Shown here piece by piece: positions 55,617 through 64,000 of a DNA stretch of 64,000 bases. This DNA comes from Rossellomorea marisflavi (lineage in GTDB: Bacteria; Bacillota; Bacilli; Bacillales; Bacillaceae_B): NCBI RefSeq assembly GCF_001274775.1, contig NZ_LGUE01000008.1, positions 514,758 to 578,757 of the forward strand. Direction: 5' to 3'. Position numbers and translations under genes: made by a program. The number at the start of each line of letters is the position of its first letter. The first letter of the stretch is position 1. The notes beneath the pieces were generated by a model. It did no database searches and was not told where the DNA came from. It was given only the letters and a program-made list of their open reading frames with translations.

Positions 55617-57656
55617 TTATTCTGATTGGGCGATCTTGAAACGGTCGATGGCCGCCTGGAGTTCCTGGCTCAGGTCGGTGAGCTGTTCGGCTGCCGCTGT
55701 GATGGATTGTACGGCCTTCAGCTGCTCATCGGTGGACGCATTCATCTCTTCACATGACGCAGCCGTTTCTTCTGCCGCTTCTGCCATGGCTTTGATGACG
55801 GTGAATACCTGATCTTTATCTCCATTGATCCCTTCGATTCCCTCATGCATATGTCCGATTTCTTCATTGATGGTCCTCATTACCTCTGCATTCCGGTCAA
55901 ACACATGATGGGTTTCATTCAACACGCTGAGCTGGGCGTCGAATGTGTCTTTGGTCAGCTTCATTTCTTCCACTGCCTGGTCGGAACCTTCCTGGATCTC
56001 CTTGATCGTGCGCTTTACGCTCTCCGTCGCCTGGACGGATTGATCCGCAAGCTTTCGTACTTCTTCTGCCACGACGGCGAATCCTTTTCCGTGCTCTCCT
56101 GCACGAGCAGCCTCGATGCTTGCGTTGAGGGCAAGGAGATTGGTCTGGGAGGAAATGACCGTGATGGTCGCCATCACGTTTTCGATATTCTTCACGTGAT
56201 CCCCGAATCCGAGGATCACCTGTTGCATCGAGTCCAAATACTGCTGGGACGTATCATACGCCCCGCGAAGCTTGGAAATTTGATTCATACCCTGCTCATT
56301 GCGCTCGCCTACCTCATCGGCAAGCTCCGACATTTTATGGGACTGTGCGTAGATATGGTCGATGCTTTCCCCTAGGCTTTCAGCACCACTTTGAGCACGC
56401 TCGGAATCAGAAGCCGTTTCAGAGGCGGTCCTGGCGATACTTGAAATGGCCGAGGCCATCTCTTCACTTGACGCATGCGTCTCCTCAGAGACGGCGCTGA
56501 GACCTTCAGCAGACTGTCTCACATGGAGGAAGGCATGCTGTACAGTCTGAAGCGTCGTGGAAATCGAATTGATCATTTGGTTGAAGTCATGAGCAAGACG
56601 GCCTGTTTCATCCGTCGCCTTCACATCGGAACGCTTTGTCAGATCGCCCGTTGCTACATGTTTCACCGTTGCCTGAAGTGATTTCAGCGGTCGGGTCATC
56701 TTTCTCGAGACGATGGCGATCACCACAAGGAGGACAGCCAGGGTGATGAGTCCCGTCACAAGGAGCTGGCGCTCGATATCTTTTGCATTGCCAATGATGT
56801 TATCCATCGAATAGACGGCACCTGTCTTCCAGCCTGTGCCGGGGATCGTGTCATAAATCATGACTTTTTGTTCCCCTTCGAGGGTGTAATGGATGATCCC
56901 GCTCTCATCCGTGGAATCCAGCATCTTTTTGATGAATGTAAAGGACGATAGATTCTCTCCTCGCCTTGTAGGATGGACGATGGCGGTTCCATTCTCCCCG
57001 ATCAGCACGGCATTGCCGCCGTATCCCAACTCCATGGAAGAAATCCGCTCCGTCAGCTTCGATAGATTGATATCGACACCGATGACACCGACAAGTTTGT
57101 TATCCACCAGGATGGCCTTGGAAGCCGTGATGATGTCCTGATTGGTGGCTGTATCCACATACGGGTCGCTCCAGTTTACATCGTTCTGTGAAGCTGCAGC
57201 AGCCTTGAACCAATCCCGTCCTGTGGGATCGAACCCTTCCGGCAATTCAGCCTCGGGAACAATGAAAAGGTTCTTGTTCGGAGAAGCAATATAGATAGAG
57301 GTCGCTTCATCATAGAGATCGATATAATTATCAAAGTCCTCCTGTACACCTTGAGTAAGCTCTTCTTCCGATTTTCCGTTCTTATTCCCCGTCATCTTGA
57401 AGGCTTCATATTCTAGCAGCCCTTTCGACTTTGAGTACTGAATGAGGCTCTTCTCAAACTGGCCGAGGAAGAGCTCGACAGAATCACCCATTTCGCCCGC
57501 GACGGTGGTCGACTGTCGGATCACTTCATCCTCCGTCTTCGACCGGGTTTGCCACGATGTAATCGCAAATATGACTGCCAATGATAAAACGAATAATGTC
57601 GAAAACACCCCTGTTAACTTTGTTCGAATCGAAAGGCCCTTCTTTTTCTTCTTCAC
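55617..57656 (-). CDS. Methyl-accepting chemotaxis protein with dCache-like sensor
   Basis: About 679 residues. A membrane helix (about 15-33), an extracytoplasmic double-Cache domain (about 38-285, with [21 protein letters not shown] and [12 protein letters not shown] strands), a second helix (about 295-315), HAMP ([18 protein letters not shown]) and a signalling domain. The tip of the latter has [33 protein letters not shown], which binds CheA and CheW. The ligand is unknown. The start is GTG 57656 or a TTG just before it, both behind GGAGTGAG. It is an insertion relative to the B. subtilis core order. Confidence 0.93.
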   Translation of the reverse strand: MKKKKKGLSIRTKLTGVFSTLFVLSLAVIFAITSWQTRSKTEDEVIRQSTTVAGEMGDSVELFLGQFEKSLIQYSKSKGLLEYEAFKMTGNKNGKSEEELTQGVQEDFDNYIDLYDEATSIYIASPNKNLFIVPEAELPEGFDPTGRDWFKAAAASQNDVNWSDPYVDTATNQDIITASKAILVDNKLVGVIGVDINLSKLTERISSMELGYGGNAVLIGENGTAIVHPTRRGENLSSFTFIKKMLDSTDESGIIHYTLEGEQKVMIYDTIPGTGWKTGAVYSMDNIIGNAKDIERQLLVTGLITLAVLLVVIAIVSRKMTRPLKSLQATVKHVATGDLTKRSDVKATDETGRLAHDFNQMINSISTTLQTVQHAFLHVRQSAEGLSAVSEETHASSEEMASAISSIARTASETASDSERAQSGAESLGESIDHIYAQSHKMSELADEVGERNEQGMNQISKLRGAYDTSQQYLDSMQQVILGFGDHVKNIENVMATITVISSQTNLLALNASIEAARAGEHGKGFAVVAEEVRKLADQSVQATESVKRTIKEIQEGSDQAVEEMKLTKDTFDAQLSVLNETHHVFDRNAEVMRTINEEIGHMHEGIEGINGDKDQVFTVIKAMAEAAEETAASCEEMNASTDEQLKAVQSITAAAEQLTDLSQELQAAIDRFKIAQSE

Positions 57657-57795
57657 CAAAACTCACTCCAGACACTGCTTAGTATTGGTTGTATCGGCAG
57701 AACGGGGAAGAGGTTGAGTCTTTCTTACTAAAAATATGGAATTTTCTAATATTTATAAGGGGTATTGGTATGATAGAGATAAAGGGGGCGTATAC

Positions 57796-58755
57796 ATGAA
57801 TCCAATTGAAACGGCATTTTTTACTATACACTTGCTCTGCGAAGGCGTTTACGAAGTGATTGCCAAACCTGGGCAGGGTGCATGGAGTAACGCAGGGATC
57901 ATTGATTTAGGAGGGAAAACCCTCATTTTCGACACCATGTCCACACCGTCGGCAGGATACGAACTTCGGACGCAGGCCGAACGATTGACAGGGAATACGA
58001 AAATGGAGGTAATTAATAGTCATTTCCACGGTGATCATATGTTTGGAAATCAAGCATTTGAAGGATTTCCGATCTATTCTACAGCCATCACGAAGCAATG
58101 GATCAAAGAAAAGAACGATGTGGAGGACCTTGATTTAGAACGAGAAGAAATGAAAGCCTATCTACACGGCATAGAACAACGTATAGCGCAGGAGGCGGAT
58201 CCGGTATTGATCGAGAGCCTTACGCTACAAATGGAGGAAATGACGCTTATCCTACATGACATATCGCGCTTGAAACTCTTCTTACCAGATAGAATTTTCG
58301 ATACCGAGCATGTATTCAATGGTTATCTCAGAGAAGCGGTTATCTGTTGCCACGGGGGCGGTCACTCACCTAGTGATTCCTATCTATACCTCCCACAAGA
58401 TTCTGTCTTATTTGCAGGGGACCTGATAACCCGAAAGCTGCACGTACCCATCTATGATCCCGTTTCGTATCTTGCCTTGATCGAAGAGATTGGAGATTTG
58501 AAGGTGGAAACCTATGTACCAGGACACGGGGATTCAGGAGGAAGGGAGCTACTCGATTCTATGAAGGGTTATCTCACCATGCTCCTGGAAAGAGCACAGA
58601 AGGCACATGATAGGGGAATTCCAATGGAGACATTCGTGAAAGACTTTGTGCACCCTCCTGAATATGCGGAATGGCTCGGCATACATGGCATTCAAGGTAA
58701 TCTTCGCAAGGTGTATGAGTGCACTTCCATCATTCGAACTGAAATGAACCCGTAG
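57796..58755 (+). CDS. Metallo-beta-lactamase-fold hydrolase
   Basis: 319 residues. Metal motif NSHFHGDHMFGN (HxHxDH type with Phe between), a second His in CCHGGGHSPSDS, Asp in FAGDLI and a late histidine in YVPGHGDSGG, as in the glyoxalase II-like branch. The long insert between the motifs (about 105-185) is helical. The substrate is unknown. ATG 57796 has AAAGGGGG; 20 in-frame codons upstream have no site. It runs opposite to the flanking core genes. Confidence 0.88.
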   Translation: MNPIETAFFTIHLLCEGVYEVIAKPGQGAWSNAGIIDLGGKTLIFDTMSTPSAGYELRTQAERLTGNTKMEVINSHFHGDHMFGNQAFEGFPIYSTAITKQWIKEKNDVEDLDLEREEMKAYLHGIEQRIAQEADPVLIESLTLQMEEMTLILHDISRLKLFLPDRIFDTEHVFNGYLREAVICCHGGGHSPSDSYLYLPQDSVLFAGDLITRKLHVPIYDPVSYLALIEEIGDLKVETYVPGHGDSGGRELLDSMKGYLTMLLERAQKAHDRGIPMETFVKDFVHPPEYAEWLGIHGIQGNLRKVYECTSIIRTEMNP

Positions 58756-58823
58756 AAAATCGGATGTAAGAGTCTCTTCTTTTATGCTAGATACAATGTA
58801 ACGTGAAAGTGAATCTTGCGCAC

Positions 58824-58855
58824 AAAAAAAGACATCCTCCAAAAGAAGGATGTCT
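58824..58855 (-). terminator. Terminator of the rpsF-ssb-rpsR operon
   Basis: Nine-bp stem AGACATCCT/AGGATGTCT and T7 on the minus strand. Confidence 0.85.
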
Positions 58856-58862
58856 CTCTTAT

Positions 58863-59099
58863 TTATTCTCCGCTTACGTATGGAAGCAATGCCATTGTAC
58901 GCGCACGTTTGATTGCACGAGTCAATTTACGTTGGTACTTAGCGTTTGTTCCAGTTACGCGACGTGGAAGAATTTTTCCACGTTCAGAGATGAATTTTTT
59001 AAGAAGTTCCACATCTTTGAAATCGATGTGAGTAATTCCGTTTGCTGTGAAGTAGCATACCTTACGGCGTCTACGTCCACCTCTACGTCCTCCTGCCAT
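58863..59099 (-). CDS. rpsR: 30S ribosomal protein S18
   Basis: 78 residues: basic [47 protein letters not shown] and [21 protein letters not shown] are near-invariant S18 segments. It pairs with S6 on 16S rRNA. Last gene of rpsF-ssb-rpsR. Confidence 0.98.
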   Translation of the reverse strand: MAGGRRGGRRRRKVCYFTANGITHIDFKDVELLKKFISERGKILPRRVTGTNAKYQRKLTRAIKRARTMALLPYVSGE

Positions 59100-59142
59100 G
59101 TTTTTCGCCTCCTATCCTTTTAAAAGTCGGTATCGTTCGCTC

Positions 59143-59679
59143 TTAGAATGGTAGATCATCATCGGAAATGTCGATCGGCTGACCGTCATTTGCGAATGGA
59201 TCTTCATCTACGCGAGTGTAGTTATTGTTATTATTGTTGTTGCGCTGTTGTTGATTCTGATTCTGGCCGAATGAGTTACCACCTTGGTTACCCTGTTGGT
59301 AACCACCACCGCCGCCAGAATAGCTTGGGCTTCCGCCGCGATCTCCACCTTGATTCGCACTGCGAGGCTCAAGGAATTGAACGCTTTCGGCCACGACTTC
59401 CGTCATGAACACGCGTCGTCCATCCTGACCTTCGAAGTTACGGGTCTGGATTCGACCGTCAACGCCGGCCAGGCTTCCTTTCTTAAGGAAGTTCGCTACG
59501 TTTTCGGCAGGTCGGCGCCAAACAACACAGTTAATAAAATCTGCTTCCCGTTCACCTGATTGATTCGTAAAAGAACGATTCACTGCCAGTGTGAATGAGG
59601 CAACAGCCACTCCGCTTGGAGTATATTTTAGTTCAGGGTCTTTGGTTAATCGGCCCACTAATACAACTCGGTTCATCAT
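59143..59679 (-). CDS. ssb: Single-stranded DNA-binding protein
   Basis: 178 residues. OB-fold [22 protein letters not shown] through [17 protein letters not shown], then a Gly/Asn/Gln-rich linker and the acidic tip ISDDDLPF that recruits partner proteins. Two adjacent ATGs (59679, 59676) follow GGAAGGGG; the first matches the usual SsbA N-terminus. It is the main SSB, placed between rpsF and rpsR. Confidence 0.97.
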   Translation of the reverse strand: MMNRVVLVGRLTKDPELKYTPSGVAVASFTLAVNRSFTNQSGEREADFINCVVWRRPAENVANFLKKGSLAGVDGRIQTRNFEGQDGRRVFMTEVVAESVQFLEPRSANQGGDRGGSPSYSGGGGGYQQGNQGGNSFGQNQNQQQRNNNNNNNYTRVDEDPFANDGQPIDISDDDLPF

Positions 59680-59734
59680 CAGAATCAACCCCTTCCTTCT
59701 ATTGCTAGAAGTGTATATCTATGAAACGTTCGAA

Positions 59735-60022
59735 TTATTGTTCGTCTTTTACAACGATATGACGGATAATGTCGTCACTGATCTTAGCCAAACGATCGAA
59801 CTCGTTTACAGCTTCAGAGCCAGCGTTGATTTTCACCAATTGGTAGAAACCATCACGGAAATCGTTGATTTCATACGCTAAACGACGTTTACCCCAATCT
59901 TTTGACTCGATGATCTCCGCGCCGTTAGTAGTCAATACGTTATCAAAACGCTCAACAACTGCTTTCTTTGACTCTTCGTCAACGGTTGGACGGACGATGT
60001 ACATAACTTCGTACTTTCTCAT
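59735..60022 (-). CDS. rpsF: 30S ribosomal protein S6
   Basis: 95 residues: [17 protein letters not shown], the [22 protein letters not shown] core and the C-terminal helix. ATG 60022 has AGGAGGTGA; a frame 25 codons longer runs through the leader and is not used. The leader can fold over the ribosome site (60034-60078). Confidence 0.97.
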   Translation of the reverse strand: MRKYEVMYIVRPTVDEESKKAVVERFDNVLTTNGAEIIESKDWGKRRLAYEINDFRDGFYQLVKINAGSEAVNEFDRLAKISDDIIRHIVVKDEQ

Positions 60023-60033
60023 CTGAATGTCAC

Positions 60034-60078
60034 CTCCTCGTGGTCTATGCGGTCCTTTCTTTACGAAAGAACAAGGAG
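60034..60078 (-). promoter_or_regulatory. S6:S18-binding leader motif of the rpsF operon
   Basis: In the rpsF leader CUCCUUG pairs with CGAGGAG, which contains the ribosome site, and UCUUUC pairs with GAAAGGA inside it. The 3' side bears a bulge containing CCG. This is the arrangement described for the S6:S18 autoregulatory mRNA element, so the complex should repress its own operon. Confidence 0.75.
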
Positions 60079-60105
60079 CAATGCGTTCATTACTCACGAA
60101 TTAAA

Positions 60106-60134
60106 ATTATATCATAGGGATTGTCCAATTGCAA
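60106..60134 (-). promoter_or_regulatory. Promoter of the rpsF operon
   Basis: Minus strand TTGCAA (60134-60129), 17-bp spacer, perfect TATAAT (60111-60106). Confidence 0.8.
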
Positions 60135-60194
60135 TAAGCTGGGGGAAAAAGACAGATTACCAAGGTACATGACCGAAGTCTTTATTTCCAAAGC

Positions 60195-60222
60195 AAAAAG
60201 CCCCGAATCTCCATTCGGGGCT
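60195..60222 (-). terminator. Terminator of ychF
   Basis: Perfect 10-bp stem (60199-60208 with 60213-60222), four-base loop, T5 on the minus strand. Confidence 0.9.
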
Positions 60223-60230
60223 GAGTGATC

Positions 60231-61331
60231 TTATACGTTGAAGCGGAAGTGAATGATGTCTCCATCTTTCACCAGGTACTCTTTCCCTTCAAGACGGACT
60301 TTCCCTGCTTCCTTGGCTGCACTCATAGTACCTGCGGCTACAAGGTCATCGTAGGAAACCGTTTCGGCACGGATGAATCCTCGTTCGAAGTCGGTGTGGA
60401 TGACACCGGCACATTGAGGAGCCTTCATGCCTTCACGGAAGGTCCATGCGCGGACTTCCTGTACGCCTGCCGTAAAGTAAGTGGCAAGTCCAAGAAGGGA
60501 GTAGGTCGCGCGGATCAGCTGATCGAGTCCTGATTCTTCGATACCAAGCTCTTGAAGGAACATGGCTTTCTCTTCATCATCAAGCTCGGCGATTTCTGAT
60601 TCGATCTTCGCACAAACAACGATGACTTCCGCGTTGTCTTCACTCGCAAATTCGCGTACCTTTTGCACGTACTCATTGTCTTCAGTATCAGCAATCTCGT
60701 CTTCGCTGACGTTTGCCACATAAAGGACAGGTTTAGACGTCAACAAGTGAAGCTGTTTCACGTATTTTGCCTGTTCTTCATTGAATTCAGCCGTACGGGC
60801 AGGCTGCTCGTTTTCGAGGACTTCTTTCAGTTTGGAAAGGATCTCGAATTCAAAGACCGCTTCCTTGTCCTTTTGTTTCGCCATTTTTTGGACCTTCACG
60901 AGACGCTTGTCCACGGTTTCAAGGTCGGCAAGGATCAACTCAAGGTTGATGACCTCGATATCTGCGATCGGATCCACTTTCCCCGCTACGTGAGTGATGT
61001 TATCATCAGCGAAGCAACGGACAACCTGACAAATGGCGTCAACTTGGCGGATATGAGAAAGGAATTTATTCCCAAGTCCTTCCCCTTTGCTTGCACCTTT
61101 CACGATTCCTGCAATATCGGTGAATTCAAAAGCGGTCGGAACCGTCTTCTTCGGATCCACAAGCTCAGTCAATTTATCCAGACGATGATCGGGTACTTCT
61201 ACAATCCCTACGTTGGGATCGATGGTACAGAACGGGTAGTTGGCAGATTCCGCACCCGCTTTAGTAATTGCATTGAACAACGTAGATTTACCGACGTTCG
61301 GCAGACCTACAATACCAGCTGTTAAAGCCAT
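60231..61331 (-). CDS. ychF: Redox-regulated ATPase/GTPase YchF
   Basis: 366 residues. G1 motif GIVGLPNVGKSTLFNAI, G2/G3 region DIAGIVKGASKGEGLGNKFL, then a coiled-coil insert and a C-terminal TGS-like domain ending EYLVKDGDIIHFRFNV. The family (Obg/OLA1) prefers ATP and binds ribosomes. ATG 61331 has GGAGGAGTGA; a GTG three codons earlier is less likely. It is the usual neighbour of rpsF. Confidence 0.97.
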   Translation of the reverse strand: MALTAGIVGLPNVGKSTLFNAITKAGAESANYPFCTIDPNVGIVEVPDHRLDKLTELVDPKKTVPTAFEFTDIAGIVKGASKGEGLGNKFLSHIRQVDAICQVVRCFADDNITHVAGKVDPIADIEVINLELILADLETVDKRLVKVQKMAKQKDKEAVFEFEILSKLKEVLENEQPARTAEFNEEQAKYVKQLHLLTSKPVLYVANVSEDEIADTEDNEYVQKVREFASEDNAEVIVVCAKIESEIAELDDEEKAMFLQELGIEESGLDQLIRATYSLLGLATYFTAGVQEVRAWTFREGMKAPQCAGVIHTDFERGFIRAETVSYDDLVAAGTMSAAKEAGKVRLEGKEYLVKDGDIIHFRFNV

Positions 61332-61516
61332 ATCGGTCACTCCTCCTGATTGATTACCTATCTATTCATATCTCTGTCATCATGACAGCTTCATACCTGA
61401 ATGACGACCGTACAAACGGTCGAACCTTTCACAATTATAGAGATAATGGGGGAAAAAGACAAGTGATGCTCCACTGATGCCACAGCGTAAAACCCCTGTC
61501 CCGCTCCCCGGGAAAT

Positions 61517-61552
61517 AAAAAACAGCCTGCCGGTATACGGTAAGCTGTTTTT
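61517..61552. terminator. Terminator between yyzM and ychF
   Basis: Arms AAAAACAGC/GCTGTTTTT with an inner CCG/CGG; works on both strands. Confidence 0.8.
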
Positions 61553-61610
61553 GTGTGTAAAGACACACTGATTGGGATTATGGATCATGCCAGCTGGGTA
61601 CTTATCAGTA

Positions 61611-61808
61611 TCAGCTTTCTGATGAGCTAAGGACTTTTTTCATCTTTTTGGAAAAATCCTTCCGGGGGATCATTACGCTATGGCCGCAGCCCTCGCATTT
61701 GATCCTGATATCCATCCCCATGCGAATGATTTTCCACTCATTGGTGCCGCATGGATGGGGCTTTTTCATTTCCACCACATCATTTAGTGCGAACGTCTTC
61801 GCCTCCAT
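61611..61808 (-). CDS. yyzM: DUF951-family small protein YyzM
   Basis: 65 residues: FALNDVVEMKKPHPCGTNEWKIIRMGMDIRIKCEGCGHSVMIPRKDF, the full DUF951 pattern with Cys in PCG and CEGCGH as a probable zinc site. It is usually found between a MscS channel gene and ychF, as here, 14 bp after the channel gene. Function unknown. Confidence 0.95.
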   Translation of the reverse strand: MEAKTFALNDVVEMKKPHPCGTNEWKIIRMGMDIRIKCEGCGHSVMIPRKDFSKKMKKVLSSSES

Positions 61809-61822
61809 GGACGCATACCTCC

Positions 61823-62746
61823 TTAGTCTCGTTCAACCTGCTTTTGTTTTTTCTGAAGTTCTTCCTGTACATCGTCCTCATCGTTGCGTGAATACATGAC
61901 CATGCGTGGAAGAGGGATTTCGATCCCGTTCCGTTCGAAGCATTGCTTGACTTCCTTGCGGAGGACCCTGGCGATGTACCAGTGATTCATCGGTGTCGTC
62001 TCGGCGACGATCCTCATCATCACATCGGGCGCCCCAAGGGTCTGGATACCGAGAAGCTCAGGCGGATTCACAAGTTCCTCATATTTTTGAGGGAGCGTGA
62101 GGAGGAGCTCCTGTAAGACCCGCTCGGCCTTGTCGATGTTCTCTTCATACGCAATGTTGACGTCTACGACCGCCACGCTGTTATGAACGGAGAAGTTGGT
62201 GACTTCAGCTACGTTGCCATTCGGGAATATATGTAATTCACCGGTCCAACTTTTTATTTTCGTCGTACGGAGCCCGATTTCCTCCACCGTTCCTTCGGCA
62301 GAACCAATTTTCACATAGTCCCCTACAGAGAACTGATCCTCGAAGATGATGAAGAAACCGGTGATGATATCGCGCACAAGGTTTTGGGCACCGAACCCGA
62401 CGGCAAGACCGACGATTCCCGCACCAGCGATCAAGCCTTTTACATCTATTTCCAGTGTCGACAGGATCGTCATGAGTGAGATGAAGTAAATCACATAAGT
62501 CAACACATTTTCCAATAGTTTCAATAACGTGGCTTCGCGGCGTTCAGAGAATTTGATCGGTGAACGCGACCTTGCCTTAAAGACGTTGCGAATCGCAGAC
62601 CTTCCGACACGAAGAGCGATATACGTAATAACCATGATGGCCACGATTTTAAGAGCGCCGAGACCGAGTGAAGTCCACAGCTGATTATCTGTTAATGTTG
62701 ATACTGCTTTTTGAACTGATTCCTCAATTTTTGTCTCTGTTGCCAT
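61823..62746 (-). CDS. MscS-family mechanosensitive ion channel
   Basis: 307 residues. Three helices (about 24-45, 75-95 and 100-130), the last containing the pore helix GAGIVGLAVGFGAQNLVRDIITGFFIIFEDQF, then the beta domain (VGDYVKIGSAEGTVEEIGLRTTKI) and an alpha/beta vestibule. It releases solutes under hypo-osmotic shock. It is first of the mscS-yyzM pair on this strand. Confidence 0.94.
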   Translation of the reverse strand: MATETKIEESVQKAVSTLTDNQLWTSLGLGALKIVAIMVITYIALRVGRSAIRNVFKARSRSPIKFSERREATLLKLLENVLTYVIYFISLMTILSTLEIDVKGLIAGAGIVGLAVGFGAQNLVRDIITGFFIIFEDQFSVGDYVKIGSAEGTVEEIGLRTTKIKSWTGELHIFPNGNVAEVTNFSVHNSVAVVDVNIAYEENIDKAERVLQELLLTLPQKYEELVNPPELLGIQTLGAPDVMMRIVAETTPMNHWYIARVLRKEVKQCFERNGIEIPLPRMVMYSRNDEDDVQEELQKKQKQVERD

Positions 62747-62960
62747 GATCTCAACAGCCCTCCCTTATTAGAAGTACCCTTTATTTTAACAACTTTCCCT
62801 CTCCATGAATAGATATAACCTCGATCTGAAAAGAAGTTTAAAAATTTTTATCATATGAAAAAACTGCCCCGATTATGTATGAACGACGGCGATTGTCCGT
62901 ATACTGTTAAAAAGCGGTAAACATGCCTGGACGATAACGAGGAGTAAGGGAGTGGTAGTG

Positions 62961-63578
62961 ATGAATCTGAAACGAGGACTTTTCGACCGCAAGACCGAAC
63001 CATACAGGGTCTCTTATGAAGATGAAAATGCGGCACTGGATCTTTCCGTCCACCTTTCAGCCATGCTGCCCATCCTCTACCGGACGCGACCGATCGTCTT
63101 CATATGCATCGGGACAGATCGTTCCACGGGCGACTCCCTCGGTCCATTGATCGGTACCCTCCTGGAAGATCGGGGTTTAGAGACCTTCCACGTATACGGG
63201 ACCCTGGATGATCCCATTCACGCCGTCAATCTGGAAGAGAAGATGGCGTATATCCACTCCATTCATAAGAATCCATTCATCATCGGAATCGACGCCTGTT
63301 TAGGCCGCCTCAAAAGTGTCGGGGCAATCCAGCTCAGTCATGGGCCGCTCAAACCCGGTGCCGGAGTGAATAAGGAACTTCCTGAAGTCGGCAATATCCA
63401 CCTGACCGGGATCGTCAACGTGAGCGGCTTCATGGAATTTTTCGTACTTCAGAATACCCGGCTCAGCCTCGTGATGAGAATGGCGAAAATCATGGCCGAG
63501 TCGATCGCCCTGGCTGCCGAAACCATCGAGCGCAGGAACGCTGTGAGCATCGAAAAATGGCGGGAAGAACTGCAATAG
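62961..63578 (+). CDS. yyaC: Spore protease YyaC
   Basis: 205 residues. VFICIGTDRSTGDSLGPLIG and FIIGIDACLG resemble the hydrogenase-maturation/GPR-like protease fold, the DUF1256/YyaC family of sporulating Firmicutes. This indicates that the organism forms spores. ATG 62961 has AAGGGAG; a GTG three codons before it is possible. A TATACT-like hexamer at 62900-62905 may belong to its promoter, but the sigma factor cannot be decided. It is divergent from the MscS gene. Confidence 0.92.
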   Translation: MNLKRGLFDRKTEPYRVSYEDENAALDLSVHLSAMLPILYRTRPIVFICIGTDRSTGDSLGPLIGTLLEDRGLETFHVYGTLDDPIHAVNLEEKMAYIHSIHKNPFIIGIDACLGRLKSVGAIQLSHGPLKPGAGVNKELPEVGNIHLTGIVNVSGFMEFFVLQNTRLSLVMRMAKIMAESIALAAETIERRNAVSIEKWREELQ

Positions 63579-63582
63579 GAGG

Positions 63583-63608
63583 ACGGTCCGGATGCGGACT
63601 GTTTTTTT
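63583..63608 (+). terminator. Terminator after yyaC
   Basis: Eight-pair stem (63583-63590 with 63595-63602) with one G-U pair, four-base loop, T7. Confidence 0.85.
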
Positions 63609-63674
63609 ATGGATATTTTTTGAAACTACCATTCCGTTCTTTCGTATATACAAGGTAGAAAGGTGGAGATTTAA

Positions 63675-63851
63675 ATGACCATACTCTTACTTGTTAAAAT
63701 TGCACTTGGCACTCTCTTAGTAGGCTTCATTGCACACACGATCAAAACGGCTTATTCAAGGGAAAAAGACGTGAATGCCAACTGGCTCCTATTCCTATTG
63801 GCAGTGGAAGCAATCGCCACACCGGCGTACGGATTATTCTTAACGGTCTGA
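63675..63851 (+). CDS. Small two-helix membrane protein
   Basis: 58 residues: helix ILLLVKIALGTLLVGFIAHTI, a polar loop TAYSREKDVNANW, then helix LLFLLAVEAIATPAYGLFLTV. AGGTGGAG lies seven bases before the ATG, which supports a real gene. I recognise no family. It stands between yyaC and a dispersed repeat. Confidence 0.7.
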   Translation: MTILLLVKIALGTLLVGFIAHTIKTAYSREKDVNANWLLFLLAVEAIATPAYGLFLTV

Positions 63852-63924
63852 ATAAAAAGAAGAGCTTGTTAGAAAAACAAAAGTCCGTTTATATATCTGT
63901 GTAGATTCTTTATACCGCTCATGA

Positions 63925-64000
63925 TTTCCGTGCAAGACTACGCTTTCCGCGGGTAGCCCGTGAGCCTCCTCGGCAAGCCTGCGGGGTCTCACATCAGCTA
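63925..64000. repeat. Edge of a dispersed GC-rich repeat related to the 210-bp array core
   Basis: On the minus strand the order GTGAGACCCCGCAGGC, CCGAGGAGGCTCACGGGC, CCGCGGAAAGCG and CGGAAATC follows the array units at 36250-37040 (GAGACCCCGCAGGC, CGAGGAGGCTCGAC, CCGCAGGAAAGCGG). The element is cut by the window end. Confidence 0.7.

Overview
The window is chromosomal DNA of a Bacillus-like Firmicute (family Bacillaceae). The evidence is gene order and gene content: yyaC, a MscS channel, yyzM (DUF951), ychF, rpsF-ssb-rpsR, yybS-gdpP-rplI-dnaB, purA, a Lys-Glu-Asp-Phe tRNA cluster, walR-walK-walH-walI-walJ, an HtrA protease and rlmH lie in the order known from the oriC-proximal region of Bacillus subtilis. 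The origin should therefore lie just beyond the right edge. Most genes of the core block are on the minus strand, which is co-directional with a replication fork moving left. AGGAGG-type ribosome sites, sigma-A promoters and PurR, LicT, CcpA and CodY-like sites fit the same assignment. I cannot name the species; a marine or soil Bacillus relative is a guess.

Layout. 1-300: end of an FTR1-like permease gene. 307-11506: a peptide-scavenging region. A Lrp/AsnC regulator and dppA-B-C-D-F-E (D-aminopeptidase plus dipeptide ABC transporter) run left, and an amidohydrolase, an S9 acyl-aminoacyl peptidase and pyroglutamyl peptidase run right, from a shared intergenic region with a CodY-like box. 11555-17243: assorted genes (membrane protein, bicovalent FAD oxidase, ClbS/DfsB-like protein, YiaA/B protein, membrane-fused alpha/beta hydrolase). 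17312-17653: a spacer with a promoter-plus-terminator leader RNA and operator-like repeats. 17654-18652: dus. 18700-23060: a beta-glucoside PTS operon (bglP-bglH-licT) with its antitermination site. 23185-24130: SMI1/KNR4 and MazG-like genes. 24555-28749: an RpiR-controlled cluster of RraA-like enzyme, DUF1932 dehydrogenase and TRAP-type permease. 28819-32323: cutC, a lipoprotein, a LysE exporter and rluF. 32400-33960: an AT-rich islet with a SEC-C/HEPN protein.

The core block begins at rlmH (33963). It is interrupted by a tandem array of four 210-bp units (36250-37040) between htrA and walJ, by a NERD-domain gene beside the tRNA cluster, and by plus-strand ABC exporter and MBL-hydrolase genes. 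Two long spacers (46270-46590 and 49913-50490) carry short motifs phased at exactly 21 bp. A small two-helix protein and the edge of another dispersed repeat close the window.

The most unusual material is the SEC-C/HEPN islet, the leader/attenuator in front of the membrane hydrolase, the 210-bp array, the two 21-bp-phased motif arrays, and the paired palindromes in front of the RraA-TRAP cluster. None of these is proven to be a new system from sequence alone.
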